Shown: positions 26,700 to 39,974 of the stretch, piece after piece | Layout of the letters: every line of letters starts with the position of its first letter | Numbering within the stretch: position 1 is the stretch's first letter | Origin: Nymphaea colorata | Taxonomy: Eukaryota; Streptophyta; Magnoliopsida; Nymphaeales; Nymphaeaceae | Direction: 5' to 3' | Length of the DNA: 60,000 nucleotides | NCBI RefSeq assembly: GCF_008831285.2 | Contig: NC_045149.1 | Coordinates: forward strand, 15,404,578-15,464,577 | Made by a program: the position numbers and the translations under genes | Notes under the pieces: generated by a model | What the model was told of the DNA's origin: nothing | The model's database searches: none | The model's input: only the letters and a program-made list of their open reading frames with translations

Positions 26700-27545
26700 G
26701 GCTTTAGAAAGAAGAAGACGATGAAACGCGGTTGAATGGAGAAAAAGGATCGAATTCTGATTTTTAGCAAGAAAGGAAGAAGAACCGCGAAGGTCGAATT
26801 TCTGGGTATTGCAACTATCAAGAATACAAAGAATCGAAGAATGGAAATGAAAAATCGGGAAAGAAAGACGCGAGCGCTGGTGGGACGTGGAATTTGAAAT
26901 TTGTTTCATGTGAGAAATATAGCCGTTACCGCCTTCTAACGTCTATTTTGAGACGCGTAAGTCGTAACGGTAAAGAAGCTGTGAAGACACAAAGTCGAAC
27001 AAAAATTAATACCGTATATAATGAAAAAAAATACTTATTAAATTTAAAAATTATGACAAGTTTGTAAACCAAGCCTTTACGCAAATTAAATTTGTTTATC
27101 TCTTTCTTATCATGTTCATATGTTAAATATGCATTGCCTCGTTAGTAATCTTTTGACTATAAATATCGTTTTGATCATCATACTTCAAATATCGGCGATA
27201 TCTGCGACGCCCTAGACGTTTCAAGGTAGACGGAGCGCCTCGGCCTGGTAATTGACTCGCATAGACTCGGACCAACATCTAATACTAAAATTAATAAATC
27301 AATTACACCAATGGCATGGAGATTGTTCAATATCGGTCTCACTTCGAGGATTCCATAACAAAAAAAATCAATTATTGTCCCAAGGATTCAAAATCGGTAT
27401 AGAATGTCTCACACGATCTAATGAATATCAGATCCAACAAGCCTAAATCCAATTTTGTGTCAAAATTTGGATGTGGTTCCCCGTTTTGAGGCCGATCGAT
27501 CTGATAAACTTGCTTAGTCGAATGTAGTGATAACTATATCAGATG

Positions 27546-27567
27546 CATATATATATATATATATATT
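27546..27567. repeat. (AT)n microsatellite
   Basis: Uninterrupted AT dinucleotides, read directly. Confidence 0.9.
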
Positions 27568-30500
27568 TGTTATTATGTTTATCTTTGGATAAGGAAGAGA
27601 TGTATTTCATTCTATTATTCATAGGAGAGTCCAAGTTTTTACTCAATGGTTTGTTTTTGGTGTCTCTGGATGCCACCCCACCAAATTTCGACTCCCTTTT
27701 TGCAACACAGATAGTTGATACTCCAACAATTCGAAATGAAGACTAGTTGCCTAAGTACGTCAACCCCATCTAGTGTATCAACCTATTAAAGATGTTATTT
27801 AGTTGTAGATGTGATTCATGATTCGTTCATGGTGGGGCCGATTTTTCGGCACATTAGCAAATGCATCAAATATAAGATCTTTGGCTCTCAAAGCCAATAA
27901 ATCGTTGCCCTTCTTTGGGGTTTTTTCTTTTTGTTTTTATGTCCACATTTGAATTTGGTGTTCCTGGTTTTTCTTGAACCCTGAAGTTGTGGATCCCTTT
28001 TTCGGTATCCACATTGAGCCATTATTATTCTGAAACTTGTGAAATAAATTTTCAAGTCCAAAGCAGCAATAGGAATTATTACACTTTGTTCCGTAGTAAA
28101 AGGAATTTATCAGGTCCATTATCTCAGGAATAAAGTTGCGTATTTATGAAAAGGAAGGTTTTTACGCGAATCTTTTACAAAGAAGTGCCTAACTAGCAAC
28201 TATTAAATGTGACAACGGTGGTCTTTTGCTTTTTCTTTAACATCTTACATGAGTATGACTATCGCCCATGAGAATTACAAAAAGGGCGTCTAACCAACAT
28301 TTGAAGAAATAACAAATCACTGCTCAGTTTTTTGAAATAGTCAGAAAACCGCTCAACTTTTGTGAAGTAACCGAGTGGAAATCATCATTTGTGTCGATGA
28401 TACAGTTCTGTATATGACACTCGTTGTTTATTATATTAATCATGAGTGGGGACATGCTTCATGTGATTTGCTTCTTATAAACAATGGCAACTTAGTGTTG
28501 TTGTGGGAGAAAAAAAGGCAAAGAAAAGCAGGCCTGCCTGCAATTATGGCAGTCGGTGGCGACCAAAATTTAACAAAAGGTTGTATTTATCAAATTAAAG
28601 TAACTGATTTATGTTATTCCATGTAAAATTGATTAAATTAAAACAAAATCATTAAAATTTTCCTAGAAATTGAAAAACGTGAGTACACATTTCTTTTTGC
28701 TACACAAATCAGTCGCCATGCATTTTCTTTACGCATACTGATTCGAAAAAATCAGCCTGCTGGAGGGAAGGCTTCCGGCCTTTTATTGCATATATAAACG
28801 TATATGATTCGTTTGCTTGTAAAATCAATTGCACGAGTTTAATCTTCATGGTCAAAGCATTGAAAATCCACATAAAAATAACATTTTTCAGGGTGTCATT
28901 CAAATTTTATGAATGTTCAATAATCAACTGCCAGAATTTGTATAGCATACAAACTCATATGTCCAAACAATTGAATTTTATGCTGATTTCTCCTTCTCCA
29001 GGCATAAACCATATATATCTATATAATTGCTTTAAAAAATGTTATAATATATAAATATATGTCAAATTAATTAAATAACTAATAATTAGTTTACATGGCC
29101 TTCATATTGACTCTATTTAAATTTGCTCATGTACATTCATGGGGACCTGTTTGCTTCTTCTTCGAAAAAAATAAAAATAAAAATAAAAATGAAAAGCGGC
29201 AACCAAAATGGTGGGGTGGGGGGGCCGGCGGGGGGGCAGGAAGGGCCTCTAAAAGACACAGACAGCTATAGGCAAAAAAGGCAAAGGATTAGAGAAAAGT
29301 AGAGAGCACATGACCACTTGCAATATATGCTCAACTATCCTCCCTCTCCTCGCATATATGGCAAAATTTCATATTCGGTGTGGGATCAAGACAGATTCGG
29401 TAACTTTTAACTGAAAGTTTTGGACTCCTTCATGTACATAATATGTAGAATTCTATTGAGTAGCATGTCTAATGACCAACGCTGGATTTTCAACCGATAC
29501 AAACAAAAATCCAGAGTTTTGGAATTTTTTGTGATCGCTTTTTCTAACAAGCATATATACTCACAGATTTGGAATCTTGTTATTCCGTTTGAGAGCCTCG
29601 GATCCGATCTAAGGCAGGCAGGACCCGCACTGTAAATTCAAATTGGACCTGACTCGGCCGATTCTTGGTGTGAATTGCTTGGGTCATAATCTGTGACCCA
29701 ATAAGTGAACGATCCCGATCCGAGTCGGATTGCCACATGAAATCATGATTCACGTACAATCAACCAAGCAACCTCATGAAATCATGATTTTCACTTTTCT
29801 CAATTTTGAATCCACCAAACCTCTAGTTGCCATTCAGATGCGATTCCACATGACTCAAGTGGCTGCTCCTAATTATGCATAATACCATGTGGGTGGGCTG
29901 CGTTTGGCTTTGGTTGGAAAATGACCAAGTTCAGGAACATGGTTCCTAATACAGGCCGCATAAATATAGCTCACAACTAGGTTACCACTTAAGAATAAAT
30001 GACAATTTTTTGGTGTATCAGGAATCTGATCTCATCTAACAAATCCAATTTGCTCTCCTAATTCGTGTTCTTCGTGATAAAGTCTGTATAAGACGTCTTT
30101 TTCCGTTCTGTACTTCCTCACAGACAACAACCGAAGAACAGGCCACTCCAGAGTCAAAATGTGATTTGACGATAGCGGAAACTGGATTCTTATAAAAACC
30201 TACATTCGACAAAAATGATATTTGTAAAAGAGAGTAACTGAGCATAAATATGTTCTTCTGGGTATATCATTCAAACATAGAAACCGGGCTTAAAAAATTA
30301 ATTTGTAAATTTAATTTTATGTAAAAAAAACGAAAAAATGATCTGTTTTTTAGTATGTCATCCACATGCTCCCTAACAGTGTTTAAGCTTCTTGTTATCT
30401 TGGCTTTTGGCGCACAATCTTTTTGAGCAATGAACCGAAATTAAATTGGCTATATTACCAACAAGAAATTTTAAATCAAAACATATCACCGACAATATAT

Positions 30501-30740
30501 AAGAATCACACAAACTTCTATGTCCAATGTGCTTCACTTCAAGATCCATTGCACTCGAACCCATGCTTCATGGAACTTCCCAAACAAGTTATCAGCAGCA
30601 GAAAGAGAAAAAATATATTGAACAATGCCTACCAACCACGGATAGGATCAAAGGGACACACACCTGAGAAGCGACAGGAAGGGAGAGGCAGAGCAAAAAG
30701 AAAAAGAAGAGCGAAAGAAGATGCGTTACCAAAGAGGGAC

Positions 30741-30774
30741 ACACACACACTCTCTCTCTCTCTCTCTCTCTCTT
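30741..30774. repeat. Compound (AC)n(CT)n microsatellite
   Basis: CACACACACA followed by CT dinucleotides, read directly. Confidence 0.9.
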
Positions 30775-31450
30775 TCGAGTTATAAAAATGGCGACAAGAA
30801 AGAAGAAAAAGGAGGTGCATTCATCTCCCCAAACAGTAGCCTGGTTATCGCAGGTGTACTTCGACTTGAATCTGTGTTTCGTGTCTCATGGCAAGCTGTT
30901 CTTGGGAGTCGGTCTCTCCCTCAATTACCTGTTTGGATGATGCCAAAGTCATGTAAAGATCTAGATTTAGCAGGCAAAATTAGTTCATGAAATAGTTACT
31001 TTGAGGCCGAATAGAGTTCAAATCATGATTTTGGGCGTCATCCAAAGGGCTGCTATGCGTGTCCCCTGTGATAGGAGGAGCTCCCCGTGCAGGCAGGCCC
31101 CACAGCAAGGGCTCCCAGTTTCCGTCCAGCAAGAAAAGCACATGCTCTCTCTCTCTCTCTCTTTCTACCAGACTACAAGAGTGATACCTTCTCTGCAAGC
31201 TCTAAGCAATCCAAGGGCAAATTCCCAACTCCACGGGCCATCACCACCATCTACAAGGAAAGAGAAAGGGGAGCGACCCAACCAGCAAAAAAGGGGGGAG
31301 AGAGAGAGGGAGGAGAAAGAGAGAGATGCAGTAGCAGAAGCAGCAAGGGGGACCGACCCAATTTAGTTAACTCCCCTTCTCCTCCGTACCCTTCATTTTT
31401 CTTTCCGTTCTTTCCCTTCATTCACCAGAGAGCGACAGAGTGTGTGTGAG

Positions 31451-31709
31451 AGACAGGGGGTGGGGGAGGGAAAATGACCTCTTTTTTAATGGCTTAATAG
31501 TGCTTCAGATCGTCTCTTTCCCCCCATTTGGGGGATCCAACGCGTCACCCCCTCTCTGATCTGAAACGGCCTTTTAGTACGGCAATCTAGCGATCCATTA
31601 CCTTCAGTCCAAGCTCTAGATCTTTTCCAGCTAGTTTTTTCACTGTTCAACTAGTAGGGTAGAGGCAGAGAGAAAGAGGGCGGGGTGGTTGATTGGTTGG
31701 TTTTCTGAG
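31451..31709 (+). promoter_or_regulatory. Probable promoter and 5' UTR of the ankyrin gene
   Basis: No clear TATA box. The stretch is pyrimidine- and GA-rich and runs into the ATG at 31710, with an upstream stop in frame. Transcript start cannot be placed from sequence alone. Confidence 0.35.
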
Positions 31710-34700
31710 ATGGACGACTTGTCGCGTTATGCGCACAGTCCAGCGCACATTGCGGTGCTCCGGCGGGACCATGCTGCCCTCCGGCGCATCGTGGCGGCTT
31801 TGCCTCGGCTGCCGGAGGCTGGGGAGGTGACGACGGAGGCGGAGTCTTTGGCGGCGGAGCTCCGGGCTGACGCGGTTTCTGCGGTACTGGACGTCCGTGA
31901 GGGGATCCCTGGTCGGGAGACGCCGCTGCACGTTGCCGTTCGTCTGGGAGACGCCGTGGCCGCCGACGTTCTGATGGCAGCGGGTGCCGACTGGAGCCTG
32001 CAGAACGACCGAGGTTGGAGCTCGCTCCAGGAAGCGGTCTGCTCGCGCCAGGACGCCGTCGCGGCGGCAATCGCCCGCCACTACCAGCCTCTTGCCTGGG
32101 CTAAGTGGTGCCGACGCCTGCCCAGGCTAGTCGCCACTGCCAGCCGGATGCGGGACTTCTACATGGAGATTTCCTTTCATTTCGAGAGCTCCGTCATCCC
32201 CTTTATCGGCCGGATCGCCCCTTCCGACACCTACCGGATCTGGAAACGCGGTGCCAACCTCCGGGCGGACATGACCCTTGCCGGATTCGACGGTTTCCGC
32301 ATCCAGCGGTCTGACCAGAGCTTCATCTTCTTTGGCGAGGGCGACTCTTCTGGCCGGATCCCCGCCGGCGCTCTTATCGTGCTCGCTCACCGCGAGAAGG
32401 AGGTTGCCAACGCGCTTGAGGGTGCGGGGGCGCGGCCCAGCGAGTCGGAGGTGGCCCGAGAGGTGGCTCTCATGGCGCAGACCAACATGTACCGTCCAGG
32501 GATCGATGTGACGAAGGCAGAGCTTGTACCTCATCTCAACTGGCGGAGACAGGACCGAACAGAAGCCGTCGGGCCGTGGAAAGCAAAGGTCTACGAGATG
32601 CACCACGTCACGGTGAGCGTCAAGTCAAGGAAGGTTCCCGGAGCCATGACAGACGAGGAGCTTTTTGCAGCCGCAGCCGAGGAGGAGGAGGGGGCAGGCG
32701 GCGCGCCGGAGGATCTTCTTACTGCAGAAGAGAGGATGCAACTCGACTCGGCATTGAGGGCAGGGGGGAATTCAGACAATGAGGAGTGGGATGGCAATGG
32801 TGGTGTTGGCAACGAAGCTGCAGGTAAAGAGAGGAAGGGATGGTTCGGTGGATGGAACGGGAAGAAGCCGGAGGAAGGGGATCGTGCAGCGGCGGGAAAG
32901 AAAGCTGTGGACTCAAGGAAGGCAGCGAGCAGCACAAAGACCGCGACGACGAAGAAGAAGAAGACTGGTGGTGGTGGACTGGGAGATGGGAAAAATGAGA
33001 GCGAGTACAGGAAAGGATTGCGGCCGGTCCTGTGGTTGACGGAGGATTTCCCTTTGAAGACGGAAGAGCTGTTACCCTTGCTCGATATTTTGGCGAACAA
33101 AGTGAAGGCCGTGAGGAGGCTGAGGGAGCTCTTGACCACCAAATTGCCGCCGGGAACTTTCCCCGTCAAGGTATGCCTCTTTTTCTCTTTAATTTCTTTC
33201 CATTTTTTGGTGCCCCCATGATTCAATTTATGCATTCTTGGTACTTTCTTCGTTGTAATGGGAGGTGAATGAACAATAAAATCAATGGGAACGCTGGGGT
33301 TGCATGAAAAACGCCATTTTGGATGTTTCTTAGTGGGGCATTTGACTTGGAAGCAGGAAGGTGGGAAGCTGGTTGCTCCCGCTTCCAAGAAACGTGTCCA
33401 GAAAAGTGAGAATTGTTTGCAGGAAAATTGATCGAGTAGGTATTTGTTCTCCTGATTGGGGAATGTTATGATCTTATAACCCTGGTTTTGGATGATTTTG
33501 TTGCTCACGATGAGGCTGAAGGTTGTGGATGATTCAAATCTGTGCTCCTTTATCACCTCTTGCTCAAAAATATATTTTTGAATTTCTTTTTGTGTGAAAT
33601 CATTTTCTTTTGGGACAGCAGAGTCTAGGTAAAACATTTGAGCCCAACTAATTGAAGGTTGACTCTTGTGAAACATGTCGACTGTAAAAATCACACTTTT
33701 TTTGTTTTGTTTCTTAGAAGAATCTGACGGAAGTCACTTAAGATTTAAGAGTGATAGGACATAGGAGGCTCATCCTTTTCTAAAGGATGTGTTTTCACAT
33801 CCATCAAGTCAGATCATGAAAGAGCTCGAGGCAAATCACCAGGCTGATCACGTTTGAACCGTATTGGATGAGCTTGCTAAAGTGAAATAGAAACAGAACC
33901 AGTAACCCATGTTGTGAATTTTGCTGGCTGGCTTACCTGGTTTCAGATATTGCATTCCAATCCCCATGATGTATATCGATGGCAATTTAATTCTTGTGTC
34001 ATTAGAAAAGAGATGTTAGCCTGTTGCCTGTTCATTAACTGCTTTTTAATATTTCAGTTCTAATGGATCCTCCTCTTTTGACTATATTTTCTTCACGTAT
34101 GTGGCCCTTCTCACTTATTATATTTATTTGGTTATTTTGGCTGTCATAAAACGATCCTCTTTATCGCTTATGCTTTTGGTGCATTCATTCGTTGTATTGC
34201 TGTTTTCCTGTTGCTGCACTTGAATGACTGGGAGGTGTCATAACAAATGTTTCAATGTTTTCTCAATTTCACAAAGAAGAGAGTTTATTGTGTAGGCTTG
34301 GTTGGCATGTGCTCTAGAACCTATACCCTGTTTGAATGCTTAGGCCAGAAAACTTTGAATGCAATTTGTTGTGTTACGAAGCTCAACTATCAGATTTTCT
34401 TTTTTGAGGCTGGCGTTAGTTATTATCAGCTCTTGGTTGCTTCCTTCCCAACAATTCAAGCAGTCACCTCTATTCAGATAGAAATTGGCACAGAAGCATC
34501 TAGTTTAGAGTCCTAAGAAATTATTGTGCATGGCAATAATTAGCATGTCCTATTCTTCTAGATCGATTTCTGCATTGCTTTGATGTGAAATAGAACGGCC
34601 TAAAAGTTTGCCTTTCGGCACTCTTGCTTTTTCTTCTTCTTGATGAAGCTATTCAAATCTCGACCAGTGTGGCTCTACCTTAAAGTTTATATATGACTTC

Positions 34701-35546
34701 TGTTCTGGTTTGATTGCTATTTTGGGAATTGGTTTGTATTATGTCATCGATGCTATGTTATTACAGGGGGCTGCACTTTTTGCCTTTACAGAGGCTGTTT
34801 CACCTAGCATGGCAGGGTGTTTATAGGCTTCTATTACCAATTCTTTGTTCCTCCGATTTTGTTTTTTCTTTGCTTTCAGACTATGCAATGTTTTCCTAAT
34901 TACATGTCAACTGTGGCAATTTTAACTTGCTTTTTTGGTGCTTTGACAATTTAACAGTTTTGTGTGCTGTCTTGGAATTCCACTTTCTCCATACCCATGT
35001 ATATACATTACATAAACGGACACACACACAAAAGATATGGTGGTAGTCCTTGCTGCTGCAATATGGACGGTCTTCTATAGCTTTGAACTGCTGATTTGAG
35101 ACTCCTTAAAGCAACTGTCACCTTGGGGCTGCTAAATTTACTCTTTTCTTTTCTTTCTTACACATTTTCAGGTTGCTATTCCTATTGTGCCTACCATCAG
35201 GGTTCTGGTCACGTTTACAAAATTTGAGGAACTTCAGCCATTGGAGGAGTTCTCCACTCCGCTCTCTAGCCCTGCTTATTTTCAGGATTCCAAGACAAAG
35301 GATTTGGAGCCTTCATCTTCGTGGATTTCATGGATGAGAGGAAGTCGACCAAACAGCACTTCTGCATCCACCGAATGCCAATCAAGAGATGACGTTGATC
35401 CATTTCTCATACCAGCTGACTATAGCTGGGTGGATGCTAAAGAGAAAAAACGAAGAATGAAAGCTAAGAAGGCCAAGAACAAGAAAGGAAAGAAGCAGGT
35501 ATCCAGGAATTCCGAGGTTCAGCAAACAAGCGATCTTGAAGACTAG
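31710..35546 (+). CDS. Ankyrin repeat protein of the ANKRD13 / GPCR-chaperone family
   Basis: Two exons, 31710-33170 and 35172-35546, joined in phase 0 across a 2001-bp GT-AG intron (CAAG before GTATGC; TTTTCAG before GTTGCT). The product is 611 residues. Ankyrin-type repeats lie near residues 11-33, 68-97 and 101-125 (GRETPLHVAVRLGD, GADWSLQNDRGWSSL). The GPCR-chaperone-like domain follows, with DFYMEISFHFESSVIPFI, SDTYRIWKRGANLRADMTLAGFDG (split here only for reading) and, near the exon junction, GLRPVLWLTEDFPL and VPTIRVLVTFTKFEEL. A Gly/Ala/Lys-rich insert lies near 340-440. The C-terminus is Lys-rich (KEKKRRMKAKKAKNKKGKK). Animal relatives act in endocytic sorting of ubiquitinated receptors; the plant role is not established. 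Exon 1 is far more GC-rich than exon 2 and the flanks. Confidence 0.92.
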
Positions 35547-38500
35547 GCCCGTTCAACAGCTCGAGCGTTAATTTGTCTTTGAAGAATGCTGAAACAAAAG
35601 CATCGGAAGACTGTCATCGACTGAAGATTTAAGTCCTTCGATCGAGAGCTCAAGTTAGGAGGTGATTCTGCTCCAACCTTGCGATATCACTTAGTTTCAG
35701 AATCATGTTTCACGACTTGTCTGCCAACTCTTTTAGCTGCTCATGCTCCTCGCCTTATAACTTGATGCCAAAGCGCCATATGCAACAAAATGTAATTTCT
35801 GTTTGACGACCATGGCTATAGCACAAGTCCATGTCATGTGAGATGGACAAACTGTTACACATTGATGTAACATCATTTTATTTTATGAAAAAGAGTGTAG
35901 GCCGTTCATCCGGAGTCATGATGTATGCTAGCCATCCATTTGTCTGTCGTTGCATTTGTATTCTAGTGTACAACCCTAATGAGGGCCCCGTCTTTTTCAG
36001 AATGTTTAAATCTTTAGTACAAATCGGTACCTCTTCTTGATTATGGCAGCTTGATTGTTTTCATTTTTTATTATTATTCTTGAGAAATAATATGAAAAAG
36101 ATGTTTCTGCACATCGCAGCTGCCTCCCTTAATAAATGAAACCAAAGATTTATTTTGGTGAGAGGAGGAGTGCATTAAAAGGGTCTGATTGCCTAAGATG
36201 CAAAATGACGGCGAAAGGATTTCCTATGAAGAATGGCCTTAAGAAATTTGGGGTTATGAGCATTGTCAGGTATTGTACTCCTCTAATTTCAAGAAATCAA
36301 CTTCCCTGTCTCTGCGGTCAGCTATTATGTTTACGGTTTAGAAGCTTAAATAATCTGTACAGTTAGGATTTTAATGGATTCTGACACCATTTTGTCATTT
36401 TTATGTTCGTAGGCACTTTGATACACGAGCACACAGATTTAGTGATTTACTCCTATTGTATGCTCATTGTCTAGACAATAGCTCTTAATGCAGATGTAGC
36501 ACACAGTTTAGTTCTATGTTCTGCTTACTGTCTGGGCAGCGGCTCTTAATGCAGGTCCAAGTTCAGTGTAAGGACCTTCCTTCAGATATTCTTACTTTTG
36601 AGAAGCATCTTATTTTATGTGGGAAGAGTGGAGTTTAAAGAGTCTTAACCCTATATCCTTAGCAAGATATGGCCAATTTAAGGACTCGGAAACCATGGTA
36701 TGCCACATTCAGCTTAAGCACCCACATCGAATGTTTGAATTTACTCTCTGATAAATATTGTACATGCCTTCTCGTTGTTGTGGCAATAGGGCCATAAAAA
36801 TGCCTGTGTGCAGAAATTTTTGCGTCGAGCGTCGATTGGCTGGCTTTTGCCCGTGGCCCGTGGGCAAAGTCACTGTGCCACTTGATACATTTTTAGAAGA
36901 CGACCAAACTTATGGCTGCATTCAATTTGGTTGTTTGGAGGCAACAGATCTGGTGAGACTGAGAGCCCCTGCAACTAATGTGCAAGCACTGTCATTACAC
37001 TTTAAAAGACCGTGAGCAGGCATGCTCAAAAAACTGATAGAAAAAGAAGAAAAGGAATGAAAAAGGAAAAAAGAAAAGAGATGAGAACATGTGCCCATGA
37101 TGATGATGCGGAAACAGGAACTGGTGAGCCCATACAAGGCAAGGAAGAAGATGACAAGTTTCACATGGTTCTGCGCAGATGGCAGTCGGAAAACTAGGAG
37201 CATAAAGACGCACTTCACTGATGCTGTCTCATCCACTAAGGTTCCAGACCTGCAGAGGCCTGGCAATGGGTTGGATACAGCCACGTCTAGTTATTTGTAG
37301 CGTTATGAAGTTCATCGTTTTACAGAAAGATGCAAAGAACCGGCTTGACAAAAATCGTTTTTTTTTTCTTTTTTTCAAAATGCTTGTTCTTCTTAAATAC
37401 TTAAAAACGCCTGGAGGACGTATCCTCATGGATATTTTATTAGACCAATGACCTAGCCAGACTTAATCGGCTGGTTCAGTCTGATAATTGACTTAATAGC
37501 TAAAGTTACATACGCTCCTGCTGATCTCGTCTTGAATCATGCCCTGCTAGCGCGACGTTTGAGATTTTATTGATTGTGCGAACTCTTTTAAGGGTCTCTA
37601 GTAAGTAAGAAGAATATTGTAATTTTAGAACGTGTATTTCAAGAACATCATGTGATTGTTTTAGATGACATGATATAGATGTTGTTTTGAGTCAAACACT
37701 GTATTAGTATACAACCACATTATGATTTTTGAAATGAGAAGAACATGTGTGCTAAAAATATATATTTGAAAAGTACAATCTCTTTCCTTTTTACATCTAC
37801 TTTTACCATAAACACAACGTGACGTGTACGATATGTCAAGGGGGGGGGGGCCTATACGATGGACACCATATACACCATTACCAGTGACATCACATGTTTA
37901 TTAAAATGATTTAGAAATGCATCTTTCATATTACTTCAGACAGTTTTAGGGTAAATCTTACATGTTTAAACTTGATCATATTCTTGTTATGAGCGTGCTT
38001 TCGTTAAATTCTCGAGGTTTATTGATTGGTCTATAGAAACTCATTAAACCACCAGATTAGTGACTAAAGCAACCCATATGACGCCTACTGCTTGGCCTTG
38101 GGATGAGCAGACGCAGAGGGAGAGATGGGCCAGGAACTTGGGCACGCTCGATTCACGGGAGATACCATGTCTTTCCCACGTGAAATGGGACAGAACATTG
38201 AAATGAACGAGGCCTTTGAGGAAGCGGCGGGCCTATGATTTGGCCCTTCCCTTTCTGCTGCAGAGTCTGCAGACTGCGGGCAGCAACAGACTTGTCCCTG
38301 GAGGAAGGGCGACTACAAGAAGGGAAACCCTTTCTCATGGAAAACGGCAACCTCGATTATTTTCCCAGAAGTGTTTGCCCTTACCTACGACAGCGCACCA
38401 TGGTCGATCTTTCTCAAAACAATCCCCATTCAACCTCTAATCAAGCGGACACAAGAACTAAGAAAACAAAGCATATCAAAGCTATAAAAGTTACATTCCT

Positions 38501-39974
38501 CCCGGAATGTAAGTGTCTTCCTGAAGCAGCAAGTCATTCCATCGTCAATAAAAGATGGCATTTCAAAAGAAAGCCTGTAGGGGCAGAGGAGATAAAGCTT
38601 CTTTCCTTCCACAACTCGGCATCACAAGTTTTGAGACGGAAGCCACTGGCTCCTTTTCCGTAACGAGAGAAAGCTTTTCTCTGTCATCACGCCCACCTTT
38701 GCTTGTTAGCATAGAGATTGGCATTCCATTCTTTCCTTCCTCAGAAAAAGGCTGTAGCTGCTTGAACTCCTTTATTTGTCAGCAACGGAATTCATTTGAA
38801 TGGGTTCACGACTAAAACGGCGGAAATACAACTATCATAAAAGGGGCATTTAGTAGGCGGTTGGAATTGTTCTGGGTGTCGCATTTCGTCAAAAAATCTC
38901 AACTACCATGCTTGGAGCTATCAAGCACTCACTGGAAAATATTTTCATACGAGAATGGTTTATATATACAAAATTTCCAGGATTTCACTTGGAATTCTGA
39001 ACATCTTCGTTCTTTTTATTTTACTTTTTTTAGCCAAAGAAATTGGTATCCGTCTCTTTAAAAATTAGAATAAATTCATAAAACATTTTAAAAAATGAAT
39101 CTACCCCATTTATTGGGGCAAATATATGAAACAATAATATTACTATTGTCAAACACGCCTCCACAACACGTTGCATTGGCCGAATCAGCCAATACCTGGT
39201 AAACGGCCGATCCCACGTTCGAGTCGTATGGGAGGCAGAGTTTGGACAGTGTTGCAGTTTGATCAATAAGAAACAATGAATAAATAAAACAACTGAAGGT
39301 TCTTTTTAGGTGCACACCGTTGAAATTACCACTAACCTTCTCGGTAAAAAGCAGAGGGTCTGTTGCCTGGAAAAAGAGTCCTGACGGTGCGGACCGTATC
39401 CCATATAATTGTTTTCCTCCGTCTGTCCGTATCCGCGTTTAGTCTAAATTAGTTTCAGATTAATTTAAATAAAATTGGTAAACAAGTCGATTACCCAAGT
39501 AGTATAAGCTGCTAATATACGGCTCAATTCGTAGAATATCATATTATCTCTTTTTATAGTTGATCTGGAGCAGAGAAAACTGACATAATGGATCTGGATT
39601 ACAACAGTTGATCTAATTTGCCTCGATACATGAAAATCACCACAGACAATCTTCAACGGATTGGGAACATTAGCAGACTGGCAGGCATCACAATCTTAAT
39701 TCACGATCTATGTCAATTCTAAAATCAAATTCGGACCTGAATCCATTCCGACCCACACCAATTTACATGCTCACTTGCTTTAGACATTGATGGTAAATGT
39801 ATGAGACAAGCTGATGCTTTAAATTTGAAGAAACTGCTAAAAGAATGAAAGGACACGGAGTTTATCGGAAATCTTTCACCAAATTTACAAAGGTAAAAAA
39901 GGGATTTTTTATCTTTTTGTTTTTGGTTGGGGAATTTTCTCCCTCGTTGCAAATCTGAACAAGTATCCTCTTAG
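35547..39974. other. Intergenic DNA between ankyrin and RIC genes
   Basis: No supportable gene. The first 300-500 bp are probably 3' UTR of the ankyrin gene. A poly-G run lies near 37841-37850. The 38160-38815 block is less AT-rich and has overlapping open frames on both strands, but none shows a recognisable family and none has splice support. The convergent 3' end of the RIC gene lies at the right. Confidence 0.45.

Larger units (their letters stand above)
26700..31450. other. AT-rich intergenic DNA, no gene recognised
   Basis: About 4.7 kb without a supportable exon. The left end is the kinesin 5' UTR and promoter. It holds (AT)n near 27546-27567, an AAAAT repeat near 29168-29190, a G-rich run near 29210-29240, (AC)n(CT)n near 30741-30774 and (CT)n near 31145-31163. 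Stretches near 27190-27250, 27425-27520 and 29590-29740 look like decayed transposon sequence by composition, but I cannot name a family. Confidence 0.45.

Noticed and set aside
32591-33694. 367-codon minus-strand open frame
   Set aside because: Antisense to the GC-rich ankyrin exon and its intron; low-complexity Ser/Pro sequence with no family.
38216-38815. Overlapping open frames on both strands near 38.2-38.8 kb
   Set aside because: No recognisable motif or splice pattern, and frames on both strands suggest base composition rather than coding.
39160-39260. tRNA-like GTTCGAGTC motif
   Set aside because: No matching A-box and no cloverleaf could be drawn around it.
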